A stretch of DNA of 64,000 bases from Pieris napi (Eukaryota > Arthropoda > Insecta > Lepidoptera > Pieridae). Position 1 is the stretch's first letter; each line of letters begins with the position of its first letter. The notes under the pieces were generated by a model. It made no database searches and was not told the DNA's origin. It saw only the letters and a list, made by a program, of their open reading frames with translations. The stretch covers positions 1,778,501 to 1,842,500 of the forward strand of contig NC_062238.1 in assembly GCF_905475465.1 (NCBI RefSeq), written 5' to 3'. The position numbers and the translations under genes are program-made. Of this stretch, positions 22,001 through 32,610 are shown piece by piece.

Positions 22001-24754
22001 TATAGTAAGAGCAAGTGTCAATTACGCACTTATAATAAAGAATCTATTATTATAGAACGGAGGTTCGCGGGTACTAAATCAGGATTAATAATTACAAATA
22101 TATGTCTAAAAATACCATTTTTGACCATTTTTTTATAATAATGCATTGTTCAGTTTTTGTCCTTCCCTTGTTATAATGGTAGTTAGTGACAATACAGTTT
22201 CCTTTTACGTATTCGCAAGCTTTATTATAACTTCAAAACTGATATTGCTGACATTAAAGCCGAAACTGTGACGACCTTCAAAAGGTTCTAACAAAAAGCT
22301 CTTTGCATAATCTCCCAAAACGTGCCATGAGACTCGTTGGTGACAAACGTCCTTATTTTATTGCCCATTTGTGTATAAAGGGCACATACTAGAACAGAGC
22401 ACCGTAGCGAGTTACCGCTTTTAATATAAAAATGTTGATGGCGAGAACTTCTTACAAAACATAATAATTTTTAATTATTATTGTATAGTTACAATTCTCT
22501 TTTCACTATATATCCCTTTTTATAATATGTAATAAAAAATCCTTTAATGCTGGATTAAAACTTCTGTTAGCGGACTAACGCCATCTTGTAGCAGAAACCT
22601 ATATAAAGCGTGGCAACACCGGCGTTGACTCACTATTATTTCGAGACTTCGTGCGGAACGGACTTGTTACTAACCTAACCTCAGTAGGTTTTAAAAGTCT
22701 AAAGTACCTACATGTTCTAATCTTTTGTGTTTACTAATACTTAAATAATATAATGAGGCCATATGGCTAAATGGGTTGCCATGTGGTATCTTGTTTGACT
22801 TCCGGTTGAAGCACAGGTTACTTTTATAATATATTATGTGCCTGTAGTGGGTTGTGAAACAAGTGACCTTAGTAAGTATTATCGTAGAAAGGACATTGTT
22901 AGGAATAAAACTAATGTCAGAGATAAAAAAGGTGGTTGTGACAATTTCATAGTCTGTTGTAGTCTGCAGCTGAGCTCTTGAAAGAATTTCTCGACATAAG
23001 ACAATTTTGATTATATAAATTTGTATGTTCAAAAGTACAATAATTGTATAACTCAGAAAAGATTCTTCATAAAACATTACATTCTTAAAATTCCATCTAT
23101 AAAGACGTTTCGTCACGCCATAACAATCTCCGGCTTTTTAGATGAAAGGGTAGAATAAATCTCAAACAATATCAGCACCGTAAATCCTTTGCTTTGAGGA
23201 AATAGGTTTTTATCAAGCTGAAGACCTAAGTAAACTCGCGTTAAGCGCTTTTTACTTTACGATGTTGCTTTATTGTTCTCATGAAACAAAGATTCTACTG
23301 TCTTTTATTTTTATATACTCGGATCAAAGTGGCTTAACGTTTGTTCATAAAACAAATATAAAATGGTTCTTATAGAGAGAGAATAACAATGTATGAGATT
23401 ATGTGATGAACACGATATCTTTTGTTTTATTAGAATGGCAACACCACGTAATATCATAGACCTAACAAGGTGTAAATTATCAGTGTCAAAGTCAATTTTT
23501 CAGTAGTGTGTAAAATGAGTTCAGTCAGGTATGACAACTTGGGGGTTTTAGGTGGTACATAATACAAGATTTTTTTTTAAACGTACGATCTATCCAATTT
23601 CTATTAAGCCTAGAACCCAACGAAACTTGACTATAACTGAAATAGAGTTGTTTGAAGTTGTTTCTAGGAAGATCATTTTGTAGGAGTTAGCATTACTAAG
23701 TTCAGTTGCTCTGTATTCGGCGCCTGCGCCGGACATCGCACTGACATCTTTTAAAATAAAATCTAAATATCAGACGCCGACAATATCTACTATCTGGCTT
23801 ATATTAATCGATTCGAACCTGTGACATTTATATCAGACAAAAACGATAATACTGAAAAAAAACGAAATCGAATATGCAATTGGATAGTTGATAGTATTTT
23901 CCCCTCATTGTTTTCATCTTCCAAACCTGTAGGCACGAAAAATGTTGTTGGATAATGGAGCGTATACGAGTCGTTAAAAAATTATTACATACGGGAATAG
24001 GAGATTCGGATCTCAGACGATTGTACAATTACATTCATAGTAACGTGTTAGTACCGGAAATTAAGAAATTAAGAGGAAGCAGTTAATTACTTTAATTGTT
24101 CTACCTTTAATTTTACGATTTTCTACATAGGTCTCCGTAGACGAATGGGTTTCCATGTGGAATGACTACGCCCAGAATCCTTCTGCTGCTTTGAAGTGGC
24201 AGCAGCAATATTGCCACTTCATGTTCCAACTTGAAGATGCCAGCGCTGATGGGACCATCGACTGTGATGAGTTCACCACTGTCTGCTCATCATACGGCAT
24301 CAATCCTCAAGAATGCAAGGCTGCGTTCGTGAAGATGTCTAAGGTGATATAACGTTTATTTAAAATCCTTTCTGAGGTTTTAAGAATGATGATGGAGTCT
24401 GAAGGCCAGAAACATAAGATTAAGCTACCAAAGCCAAGATTGAGAACGTGCTTAAATGTTAAAGTTTTTGTTAGTATTTGTTTTTCCGTTGAAGTTAGAA
24501 AAATATTGTATTACCGAAGCTTAAGAGATTAAGTTGCAGCGGACGAAATTTTAGATTTATTAATTATATAATATACATACATAAATATCTTACATTACCC
24601 ATGTAATTGAATTTTTATATTGAGTTATTGCATTTTTCAACAGGGCAAGGAGAGCGTCTCTTGGGAGGAGTTCCAGGAACTTTGGAAGGAGTACTTTTCC
24701 ACTGAGGACCCCAACGCCCCAGGGAACTTCATTTTTGGCAGGACCAGCTTCTAA
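18992..24754 (+). CDS. Calexcitin / sarcoplasmic-type EF-hand calcium-binding protein (5 coding exons)
   Basis: Joining 18992-19049, 19734-19786, 20487-20606, 24131-24343 and 24644-24754 gives an uninterrupted 184-residue protein, the usual length for this family. The start [19 protein letters not shown] is in good context and directly precedes the first EF hand. Three canonical calcium loops are visible: residues 20-31 ([12 protein letters not shown]), 71-82 ([12 protein letters not shown]) and 113-124 ([12 protein letters not shown]). The fourth position (146-157) lacks the first aspartate and the central glycine, so it should not bind calcium. There is no signal peptide or membrane segment, so the protein is cytosolic. 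Family knowledge: calexcitins and sarcoplasmic calcium-binding proteins buffer or sense calcium in nerve and muscle of invertebrates. Introns two and three carry several mobile elements. Alternative labels within the same EF-hand family cannot be separated without a search. Confidence 0.92.
19079..19403 (+). mobile_element. Helitron-like element in calexcitin intron 1
   Basis: Begins TC(TC)TATATATATAAAATTCTCG after an A and ends GGGTCAGCTAG before a T. This fits the A|TC...CTAG|T pattern of Helitrons. It shares its body with the copies at 17, 56711 and 57491. Confidence 0.7.
19734..19786 (+). CDS. Calexcitin-like gene, coding exon 2
   Basis: 53 nt. Acceptor CCTTTATAG|ATG and donor GAA|GTGAGT. 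It encodes EF-hand loop 1 and its exiting helix (residues 20-37). Confidence 0.9.
19962..20127. mobile_element. MITE of the CCCTGCG family, copy 3 (in calexcitin intron 2)
   Basis: 166 bp with ends CCTTGCGATTCTG and CAGAATCGCAAGG, flanked by CAG at 19959-19961 and 20128-20130. Both ends carry the same C-to-T change relative to the other copies, so complementarity is kept. The right arm is shortened. Confidence 0.82.
20154..20352 (+). mobile_element. Main-family SINE (in calexcitin intron 2)
   Basis: Starts near GTTGGCCTAGTGGCTTTATA. Its B-box region is degenerate, then it carries CGGCTGTGCAC, GATGTGCGCATGTAAT, ACGGTGAAGCAAAACATCGT and CACCAACTTGCCTAT. The 3' end is missing. Confidence 0.72.
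20487..20606 (+). CDS. Calexcitin-like gene, coding exon 3
   Basis: 120 nt, phase 0 at both ends. Acceptor TTAACAG|AAAG and donor ACAA|GTAAGT. It encodes residues 38-77, up to the middle of EF loop 2. Confidence 0.9.
20712..21222 (+). mobile_element. Second-type Helitron-like element (in calexcitin intron 3)
   Basis: Starts TCTATATATATAAAAATGAA and ends GGTCCACTAG before T, with a body (CACGGCATCACGCGTGAACG) unlike the other copies. End structure suggests a Helitron-like non-autonomous element; the body is unassigned. Confidence 0.5.
21223..24130 (+). other. Remainder of calexcitin intron 3
   Basis: 2.9 kb intronic AT-rich DNA. A TATATAAAG followed by CGACTTCGTGCGGAACGGAC-like sequence at ~22600-22670 looks promoter-like, and the 141-codon minus-strand ORF at 22691-23116 has no protein-like features. 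No supported gene. Confidence 0.5.
24131..24343 (+). CDS. Calexcitin-like gene, coding exon 4
   Basis: 213 nt, phase 0. Acceptor CTACATAG|GTCTCC and donor CTAAG|GTGATA. It encodes the end of EF loop 2, the linker and EF hand 3 (residues 78-148). Confidence 0.9.
24644..24754 (+). CDS. Calexcitin-like gene, coding exon 5 with stop
   Basis: 111 nt. Acceptor TTTTTCAACAG|GGCAAG. It encodes the degenerate fourth hand and the C-terminus ending FIFGRTSF, then TAA. Confidence 0.92.
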   Translation, partial: GKESVSWEEFQELWKEYFSTEDPNAPGNFIFGRTSF

Positions 24755-25431
24755 AGGGACAGAAGCTTAGGCAATTTGAATATTTGACTTGGAATCTCGG
24801 GTGTAGTTTGAACTAGAATCACCCGTGTAATCTCATATTAATTTTGCGTGTGTGTTTCAGAATGTATTAGTATTACCTTCGGTGTTATAAACTGGCCATA
24901 ACTTCAAAAAGTTTTGAAGAAATTCTCAAACTTATATCCTTCGACTTTAGAAGATAACTCATGAAATCGCGAGGATTATCATAGTTTTAAACGGTAAATC
25001 TCTGTCTATTTTTCTCTTAAATTATTGTCGACATTTTCTTACAATATACCAAACACACTGACAAAGAGATCATTGAAAGGTTGTATAAACTAGTATAATG
25101 TTCAAGGCAACCAATTTTTAAAAGATTTGAAATCAGTGTTACCCCATAACAAATCATAACTGTAGGTAATAACACCGTAAAAAGTCATCAGCTATGATTG
25201 ATTATTACTAAAACATAAACAATGTTTAATAATTATTCGTGTTACTTATCGCCTAATGACCGGTTACAGTTTTTTTTAATGAAAGTTGTAATTTTAATTG
25301 TTTTGTTTAATGTTTGTATTATCTCTTCGTGTATGTCAGGTTTACATATAAGTGCTAGTTACAATAAAAATTGTATATTGTGGGTTTTTTCCAATGTATC
25401 TGTCGAGCGTTGGCAAGCTTTTAACAATAAA
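24755..25431 (+). other. Probable 3' UTR of the calexcitin-like gene
   Basis: Downstream of the TAA, the first convincing polyadenylation signal AATAAA lies at 25426-25431. The end GAGCGTTGGCAAGCTTTTAACAATAAA resembles 17829-17865 (GAGCGTTGGAAAACTTTTG then AATAAAATA). A repeat tail may therefore supply the signal. An alternative AATAAA lies near 25773. Confidence 0.4.
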
Positions 25432-26136
25432 AAAAACATAAGTTAATGGCCAGTTTTATCGCACTTGAATCAAGTCTCTAGGCTCATTCTTCTTAAAGCT
25501 CAAATTAGTATTTCCAATCTTAGATCTTAACAACGAATAATTGTCGTTAATAATATTTCTTTTTAAGTAGATTTAAAATGACTGCCATTGCATTTACTGT
25601 TATATGTCCTGAATGTATTATCCAATTGTTTGTATTTTAAAGTTTTACCATTTAGTCCGCTACATAGAACGATTTAATGTTTGTATATAATATTATTAAT
25701 TATTGAAATTAAAAATTTAATGTCCTTCAATTATTGTTTTATTTATACACAAAAATGATCCTTAGTTTGGATAATAAACCTTTCTCACGAATCGTTATTG
25801 AGAACATGAAAATACAGAGGAAAATATTTTATATTCCACATTCACTCACTGCAAAATTTTAAATTAACATCAAACGAAACAAAGATATGATAAATGTCAA
25901 AGAAATAATGAAAACTTCCTAACAGTAGTGATATAACAGACTCTGATCTAATATTAAAAATCTATGAAATTTGAATCGTAAATGTACTGAATATGGTTGT
26001 AAAAAAAACCTATAGATGTGAATATTTACAAAAGTACGAAAAAACAAGACATGGCAAATTTATAATGACCATAAATTTTTGTTAAACATTTCATGATTTT
26101 TCAAATAAGTGTCAAATAATTATGATATTAAAAAAC
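25432..26136. other. Intergenic, nothing recognised
   Basis: AT-rich sequence downstream of the calexcitin-like gene. Confidence 0.5.
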
Positions 26137-26330
26137 CAGTGCCGCGACAACGTCGTGATCATTTGATTCTGACACGAACGCTTTCTCAACGCCGTAGATT
26201 TTTTCCGTCGGTTTCCTCACGATGTTTTCTTCACCATATTAGCCTGTGTTAAATGCGGACATAGAAAGTTCACAGCCGGGGATCGAACCTACGACCTCAG
26301 AGATGAAAGTTGCACGCTACAGCCATTATG
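26137..26330 (-). mobile_element. Main-family SINE
   Basis: Minus-strand copy: a B box (GTTCGATCCCCGGCTGTGAA region), ACATCGTGAGGAAACCGACG and a tRNA-like head near 26330. The extreme 3' end is degenerate. Confidence 0.75.
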
Positions 26331-26745
26331 ATAGAGCTGGCTTATAATCATTCAACCTATAAACAAACCAGATTTATGATATAAACCACCCTTCTTATAT
26401 AAAATGATTTTACTTTAATAATTCCAGTATTAAGCTAAATGAAACGCAATATCACAGGCTGACCATTCTTATTTAAATGGCGAAATATAATGTTAAAAAT
26501 TGGCCGACCGTGAATGGAATAAATGAAGCAAAAGAAGGTACTACGATGTATTGAGTCTCCCCTCATGCCTACAGAATTACCCTAATTTGTCTTCCATTTG
26601 TGAAAAGTTACCACGAGTAATAAAATATACGAGCAAGGTAAGCTGCTGTCACACCGAACACTACAAATTAACAAGCTACTGTGCACGTGTATAAGTAAAA
26701 TCTTAATATATATAAATTAGGCGTCACGATAAAATTTGCACACTG
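26331..26745. other. Intergenic, nothing recognised
   Basis: No supportable feature. Confidence 0.45.
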
Positions 26746-26826
26746 TGTACAGATCGATCTAACTTAAAAGATAGGATAGCTTATATAATATATATATATA
26801 TATTTTAAGTTAGATCGATCTGTACA
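26746..26826. repeat. Perfect 22-24-bp inverted repeat around a (TA)n loop
   Basis: Left arm TGTACAGATCGATCTAACTT at 26746 and its exact complement ending TGTACA at 26826 enclose a ~30-bp TA-rich centre. It may be a small MITE or a cruciform-forming site. Confidence 0.7.
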
Positions 26827-27339
26827 TATGTATATATATATACTTATATAATATATATAGTGATCACGCCAATTTTAAAAACTGCTTAAGAGGCTTTAGT
26901 TTTGAGGTATGCTTACGGATATCTTTGTTTTATTGAAATATTAAAAATAATGTCTAATAATACTGCCTATAATAATGGGATATAAAATATAAGGTAGTCT
27001 AAAATTAAAAATGCATTATTAAAATACAAATAATAAGAAAACAATCTCGTACTAATTACGTAGGCCACGGCCGAAGGTTTTAAAAAAAACCAAATGATTT
27101 TAACTAATTTAATTAAAATAAAAAATTACAATAAATGGTACAGCTACACAATCCGATGTTAGGAATGAGGTTCCACGGGGTAACAAATGCTGACATTGTG
27201 CAACGTGTGGCACGTGAAATTCTTATAAATTGCGAAATTCAGATTCCATGGTAATGGGCTACGTAACACACTTGGAAACTTCTCCAAAAATATCCTTCTT
27301 TTATATAAATCACTGTTAAAAGATAAATAAATCAATCAG
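26827..27339. other. Intergenic, nothing recognised
   Basis: No supportable feature. Confidence 0.45.
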
Positions 27340-27514
27340 TTGCGCTACGACCTTGTTAGGTCTGGGCCTCAGATTTCTGTATCTGTTTCTTGATCATTTT
27401 TTTTTATCTAATAGGCAAGTAGGTTATCAGCCTTCTGTGCCTGACACACGCCGTCGCCTTTTTGGGTAAGGCAAGCCGGTTTCCTCACGATGTTTTCCCG
27501 TGCGAGCGAATGTC
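27340..27514 (-). mobile_element. Main-family SINE, tRNA head missing
   Basis: Inverted SINE body: TCTGGGCCTCAGATTTCTGT at the 3' end, then ATAGGCAAGTAGGTTATCAG, TGTGCCTGACACACGCCGTC and CCTCACGATGTTTTCC. It ends before the B box. Confidence 0.72.
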
Positions 27515-28193
27515 CCTTTCTGTAAAATTAAACTTTATATGTATTATTGTATTAAGACTGTTTTATGAGTGATAATTATTGAATTAAATAATTAACGTAA
27601 TTAGAAGAACTTTAGAATATTTTATTTCTTCAATATTGTATAGTGTATTTTTGTAGCTGCATTAAAAAGAAGCAGAGGTAGCCTACTGGTTTTTAAATCT
27701 AGAAGTCCGTTCGTTATGTCCGCAAGTCTAGCGTCATCTTAGTAGAAGGATAACAATCTAGGGTAAATCCTAAGAATTCTATTTCATTGCTTTTTAGTTA
27801 GATTTGTAGGCTCTTGCAATGTAACATTATTGTAAGCAACAGTTATAAATTAATTAACCAAACTTAAGTCATAAAACAGCAATTTCGGTGTAACACATGT
27901 CACGCCAACATTAGATGATGGCTTTGGGACCCCGGAAGGAACTATCATTAATTATATCCGGTGAAAGGGAATTCTTGTGTCGAAGCTTATTGCTAATGAT
28001 TAAAGCATTGGAATATTTATGTTTGTAAATATATTCGACATTTGATAAATGTGACAATAATACATTAAGGTTTTGATTTCAGCGAGTGCTAACTGCTAAG
28101 AAGAAAAAAAATTCTTCTTTTGGAGAAATCTCGACATTTTGATTGCTTTTATGGAGGAAATAAGGTGCTGATGTTCCTCCGACTGTTTAAATT
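27515..28193. other. Intergenic, nothing recognised
   Basis: No supportable feature. Confidence 0.45.
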
Positions 28194-28339
28194 TAGTATA
28201 AGTTTTTCAAGGTATCTTTAATAAATATCTCAGCCTTAGTTATGGAGTTATTCTTGTACATGGTCCTTCGAGCCGGATAATGTAGAATCATGAACAAGGA
28301 AAACACAGTTATTAAAAATACCTTGAAAAACTTATACTA
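28194..28339. repeat. 146-bp segment bounded by perfect 22-bp inverted repeats
   Basis: TAGTATAAGTTTTTCAAGGT(AT) at 28194-28215 is repeated inverted at 28318-28339. The inner ~100 bp is not palindromic. It has the form of a small TIR element; no clear target duplication was seen. Confidence 0.65.
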
Positions 28340-29027
28340 TTTTTACATCAAAACAATACCGCGATTCAAGGTGCCACAGGCGACATCTATTGGTTGAACA
28401 TAAAACTTTAATTATTTAAACACCGACTTAAAGGAACGATCTTAGATCTGATGAAAGACGCCCCAATAATCTTAATTAGAAGAATTATTGTTAGCAGGTA
28501 TCAAGTTTGGACGTCATCGTAGTAATTTGTAGCCGAAGATTTTCTAAGCATTTAATAGTCAGTTGTGTCTGTTAAAGAAGTTATTTAAATTTAAATTAGG
28601 TTTAATAGATATTTTATAAGCATTAACATGAGAGAACTGTTTAGCTGCTTACGAAAAGTTGAATTAATTAAACGTATTTTTTAACGGTTTGGGCAAATAT
28701 TATGTTTGATAAACAAATAAAAAATTAAAAAAAAGTTTTAATCAAATTTAAATAATATATAATTATGTATTACGTTAAAAGTAAACCTTTTACTCTATTA
28801 CTATATTTTTTGAAACGGCTCAGTTCTCGAACGACGGACATACAACTACTTTATTACCCTTTTTGTTTCTTTACTATGATTATTTAAAATAATAAAATGG
28901 CCTGTTGTGTGTTTTATATTAACAGTAAAGTTAAATCAGTGTGAATTTCAATAAATTCAATTTTGATATTTAGTCCTCTTTGAAAACATGTTTAGCTGTA
29001 TGTATAACTTCAAAAAAGTATTTAAAA
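28340..29027. other. Intergenic, nothing recognised
   Basis: AT-rich, with no supportable feature. Confidence 0.45.
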
Positions 29028-29455
29028 CTAGCTGGCCTGGCGAACATCGTACCGCCTAACAGTCGATTCTTTATTTTTTTAATACTTATTCTGCTATTCG
29101 GGACACCGGTCTAGCTAGTAAGATAAAAAAAAATAGAAGTTGATAAGACAACAAATACATTATGTCAAAAAATTAAAATTTACCTTCCTGGAACCCCTCC
29201 ACTAACACTTGAACTTTATGATATGGTATTAAAGTTCAAATTTACTTTTAAGTATTATTACGAATATTTTGTATGGGAATATATAAAAGTGTTTTTTTTA
29301 GACTTTTTCACTCAATTTTTTTTAATTTTTCTCCCCGTAAGAACCATCCCCGTACTTCAAGGAATACTATAAAAAAAGAATCAGACAAATCGGTCACGTC
29401 GCTTTCATGTTATGTCGTGACAACGGAAAACGGGTTTAATTTTTATATATATAGA
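29028..29455 (-). mobile_element. 428-bp Helitron-like element, copy 1
   Basis: On the minus strand it runs from TCTATATATATAAAAATTAA to CCAGGCCAGCTAG, preceded by A and followed by T. It is nearly identical and equal in length to 34544-34971. The 63-codon ORF at 29273 is internal to it. Confidence 0.75.
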
Positions 29456-29494
29456 TATATTTAGTATATTAATGATGTATGTCTAACGTTGGCT

Positions 29495-30268
29495 AGAGTA
29501 TCAGAGGTAAAAGATCTGGGAATATAAATTTTAATGCAAATCTTGTGTTTGCGAAACACGTAGATAAGACATGTAAAAAGGCTTACAGAAACTTGGGGTC
29601 ATATTACGAATAGCTTGTGGCTTCACGAATATCAGTGCAATTAAAATTTTATACAATGCGTTAGATAGAAGTTACTTGGAGTGCAACGCAATGGTGTGGG
29701 CCCCATATGAGGCTAAATACAGTCTCATGTTAGAGCGAGTACAAAATAAATTCACCCGTTACCTCTACAAGAGACTGTATGGAGTGTACCCTTTGTATCC
29801 GCTTATGTACCCGACCCTGTTTGTTCTGGGTATGGTGGGTCATGACCAGCTACGCCTCAGAAGAGAGCTGGCTTTGTCAGTGTATATATTTAAGATACTT
29901 ACGGGTCGGGTTCATAATCTGGATATAATGGAGAAACTGAGTCTACGAGTACCAAGTAAAAACCTGAGGCGGGAGTCTCAATTTTTGGATGTACCGCGAG
30001 CACATTCCAACTTGGTTAGAGAAGCGCCACTCACTCGAGCAATACAAATAATAAATATAATTTCTGTTGAGGTAGACCTATTTGTTTGTTCGCTGGCTGA
30101 GTTCACAGGAGTTGCTTCCTTTATTATTAGTTACAAGATTTAGGTATATAAATATATTTTTTTATGTAGGTTAATTGGTGTGGGTATAATTAACTTGACG
30201 TTCAATCGCATTAGTAATAACTGTATATATAGAATAATGATATGGAATCAATAAATAAGTAAAAATAA
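29495..30268 (+). pseudogene. Truncated Jockey/CR1-type LINE, reverse-transcriptase C-terminus
   Basis: The open stretch 29676-30143 reads MVWAPYEAKYSLMLERVQNK followed by FTRYLYKRL, then DQLRLRRELALSVYIFKIL. This is the post-palm region of non-LTR reverse transcriptases (W-x-P ... L-E-R-V-Q-x-K-F). Upstream coding sequence from ~29495 is present but frameshifted. A tail of AATAAATAAGTAAAAATAAA lies at 30250-30268. Confidence 0.8.
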
Positions 30269-30986
30269 ATAAATTTTGTTTTCCAGATTAATTTGAAAAA
30301 AAAATCAAAATACCCAAATCCTGAAATATAATAAAAAATACATAAACGAAACCGACACTGACAATGCCTAAGGTGATAAATAACAAAACTTCACACGCAT
30401 TCATTTTTCTGTATCAAAAGATATGATTAATGGTATATCTTTTTCTGACAGAGCATATTATTGCTAAAATAATATGACACACCTTTTGGACGTATTCTTT
30501 ATAATATGTGAAGAAGATGTGATCCCGCACCATTTGAGCACATCCTATAAATTTTCCAAGTCGGTGAATCCTCATCAACCTCTGTTCTATCGACTTCGGG
30601 TGGAGGTACGCATTCCGCCTATTGCAAACAGTTGCCTATGCCGAAGTCGTACTCAGCTGATCTATTAACAATTTTTATTAAGATTTAGTTCTAACTTTGC
30701 GTTTTTGCTGTTTAGCCTAATAAAAGTGATTTTTATTTTACTATTTCATATTTAATTAGTGACGTGTGTGTGTAAATTATTTAATGTCATATTGTTCTGG
30801 TTTTTTAAACATGCAAAAATGTTTTAAAAATCACTCGCCGATATGAGACATTTCAGCACCTCTTGGATTTTATGTTTTTCAGCCTAAGCCTCGTGCAAAA
30901 AATGGAATTGAAGAAAATATGATTTTCTTTAAAAAAATATTATTGTTTTAAAGTCCCATCTTAAAACACCTTAAATTCTATAAACC
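30269..30986. other. Intergenic, nothing recognised
   Basis: No supportable gene or repeat. Confidence 0.45.
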
Positions 30987-30998
30987 TTTAACTAAATA

Positions 30999-31252
30999 TT
31001 TAAAGAAAACACTTTTTTAACGGATTGAATCTATGTATTATTAAAAAACTTGTTAATATTTTACATAATTACAAAAATAAATACCGATAATATAACTTTA
31101 TCTACAGCTGTGATACTTTTTGACATTCAACACCTTTTGTCTTCAGTCACCGTCGGGAAAAAATTACAAGTTTATAATAATACATAGTTCAATCCGTTAA
31201 AAAAGTATTTTCTTTAAATGTGTAAAAGTTATGTTAATAAAAGACAATACTA
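30999..31252 (+). mobile_element. Hairpin-cored retroposon, copy 1
   Basis: Starts TTTAAAGAAAACACTTTTTT and ends TTAATAAAAGACAATACTA. The outer body is palindromic (ACGGATTGAA ... TTCAATCCGT). A 12-bp direct repeat TTTAACTAAATA at 30987-30998 and 31253-31264 flanks it. This copy lacks the GAAACGTC core present in the other three. Confidence 0.8.
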
Positions 31253-31264
31253 TTTAACTAAATA

Positions 31265-31739
31265 GTTAATGAAACATAAACCTTTATACACTTAAGGACA
31301 ATAACATCACATCTCTTAATTATCAGCTCCAATCAGCATACCCTTTCAACTGATAACACAAAATCATACACAACTATATAATACTCGTGTTGGCTTGATC
31401 GCTCCATATAAAACAACAGAAATTTAATCAAGATCAATTCGCTCGTAAAATCTCTCGAAGTACATTATTTAAAGACACTTTATCACGTCGTTATGGAATA
31501 TTTATGGTACACAATACGGTTTTTATGGAGATCTGTCAGAGTTGGAAGGTCAGCAAAGATAGGCGTAAAGTTTTCAGAAATTGTTTAATTATTTTAGATT
31601 TGATCTAACGCTTATGTAATGCCAAGATAGTCTCACAGAGAATAGGCTATTGATATGTGAAGTTGAAAGTACGCGAAAAAATTTAACCTTTAAAATATGT
31701 TCATAATAGTTGGTTTATAGAAGGAAATTAGTAATCTCC
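31265..31739. other. Intergenic, nothing recognised
   Basis: No supportable feature. Confidence 0.45.
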
Positions 31740-32170
31740 CTTTAGAACTCTTACTTCTAGGGACTATCTCTCTTCTTATTGTAGAGATATTCCCCCCATT
31801 CCAACGCCAGGGCATTTTATTAAAGTGACGTGGGGAATGTGGATGTCAGTCCGTAAGAGTCAGAGATGCAATTGACATCCCTCTAAACCCAATCGACTCG
31901 ATATAAACGGCAGCCAGAGAGACAGTTTCTCTTAATCCGTGTCCCCATTAAGAGCGTCTGCTGCGCTTACAAACTTACAAGTTTCCTAATCCGGTAGGAA
32001 GGTCACAATAGAGTACGGGCTACGTAACCGTCTTGCAGGCCTCTTACGTCGAGGGTCGGCATCTGGGGAAGACCTATGCCCAACCAATCCTGAAACGTCC
32101 CATCGCAAGGCAGTCTCCTGGTCTGCCACTTACCTTTACCGCCACATTAATCAACAAGACAATTTCTGCC
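31740..32170. other. GC-richer block, unassigned
   Basis: Noticeably more GC than its neighbours. It contains GGCATCTGGGGAAGACCTAT followed by GCCCAACCAATCC, similar in wording to 3' ends of RTE-type LINEs. No open frame survives and no counterpart exists in the window. Confidence 0.35.
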
Positions 32171-32354
32171 TAGACTTAATGTTATATATACAAATTCTTC
32201 CTCCTAAATGGAGTTATGTTCGGTGGTGGTTGTTGGAGGATTTTGATTTTTTTTAAACTTATTTTAGGTTAAATAACACTGAGATATACTAAACTACGAA
32301 ACCGATTCACTTTTAACAAACTAGAAGCTATATAATAATCTAAGGATTCTATTT

Positions 32355-32598
32355 TTTTTTTATGGCTCTGGCACGATTTGTGCATTAGCCAGCGTCAAGT
32401 AAAGGATTTTTTTATAATTCGTGCTTGCCTTTAGAAATTCGACCGTGTCCTCCATGTACGGTTTAGGCACTCGCCCGGTACCGCACAACCCTCCCAAAGG
32501 CCGAGAACAAATTTAAATTAAATTAAAACTTGCCCTAGAACCGGGAATCGAACCCGGTACCCCTCACCCAGCTGCCACTTAGCTTGCTATGAGGCCCC
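32355..32598 (-). mobile_element. tRNA-derived SINE (second family) with 12-bp target duplication
   Basis: Minus strand: GGGGCCTCATAGCAAGCTAA at the head, then GGTACCGGGTTCGATTCCCG containing a clear B box. The tail is a T-run on + after 32351. AGGATTCTATTT occurs at 32343-32354 and again at 32599-32610, exactly bracketing the element. Confidence 0.88.
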
Positions 32599-32610
32599 AG
32601 GATTCTATTT

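Noticed and set aside
22600..22670. TATATAAAG promoter-like sequence inside calexcitin intron 3
   Set aside because: No transcript or start codon can be connected to it. TATA-like words are common in this AT-rich DNA.
22691..23116. 141-codon minus-strand ORF in calexcitin intron 3
   Set aside because: AT-rich composition, no recognisable motif, no clear splice context or start. Most likely chance.
23516..23529. Possible alternative first exon (AAAATGAGTTCAGTCAG before GTATGA) in calexcitin intron 3
   Set aside because: It would leave phase 2, whereas the next exon (24131) needs phase 0, so it cannot join in frame.
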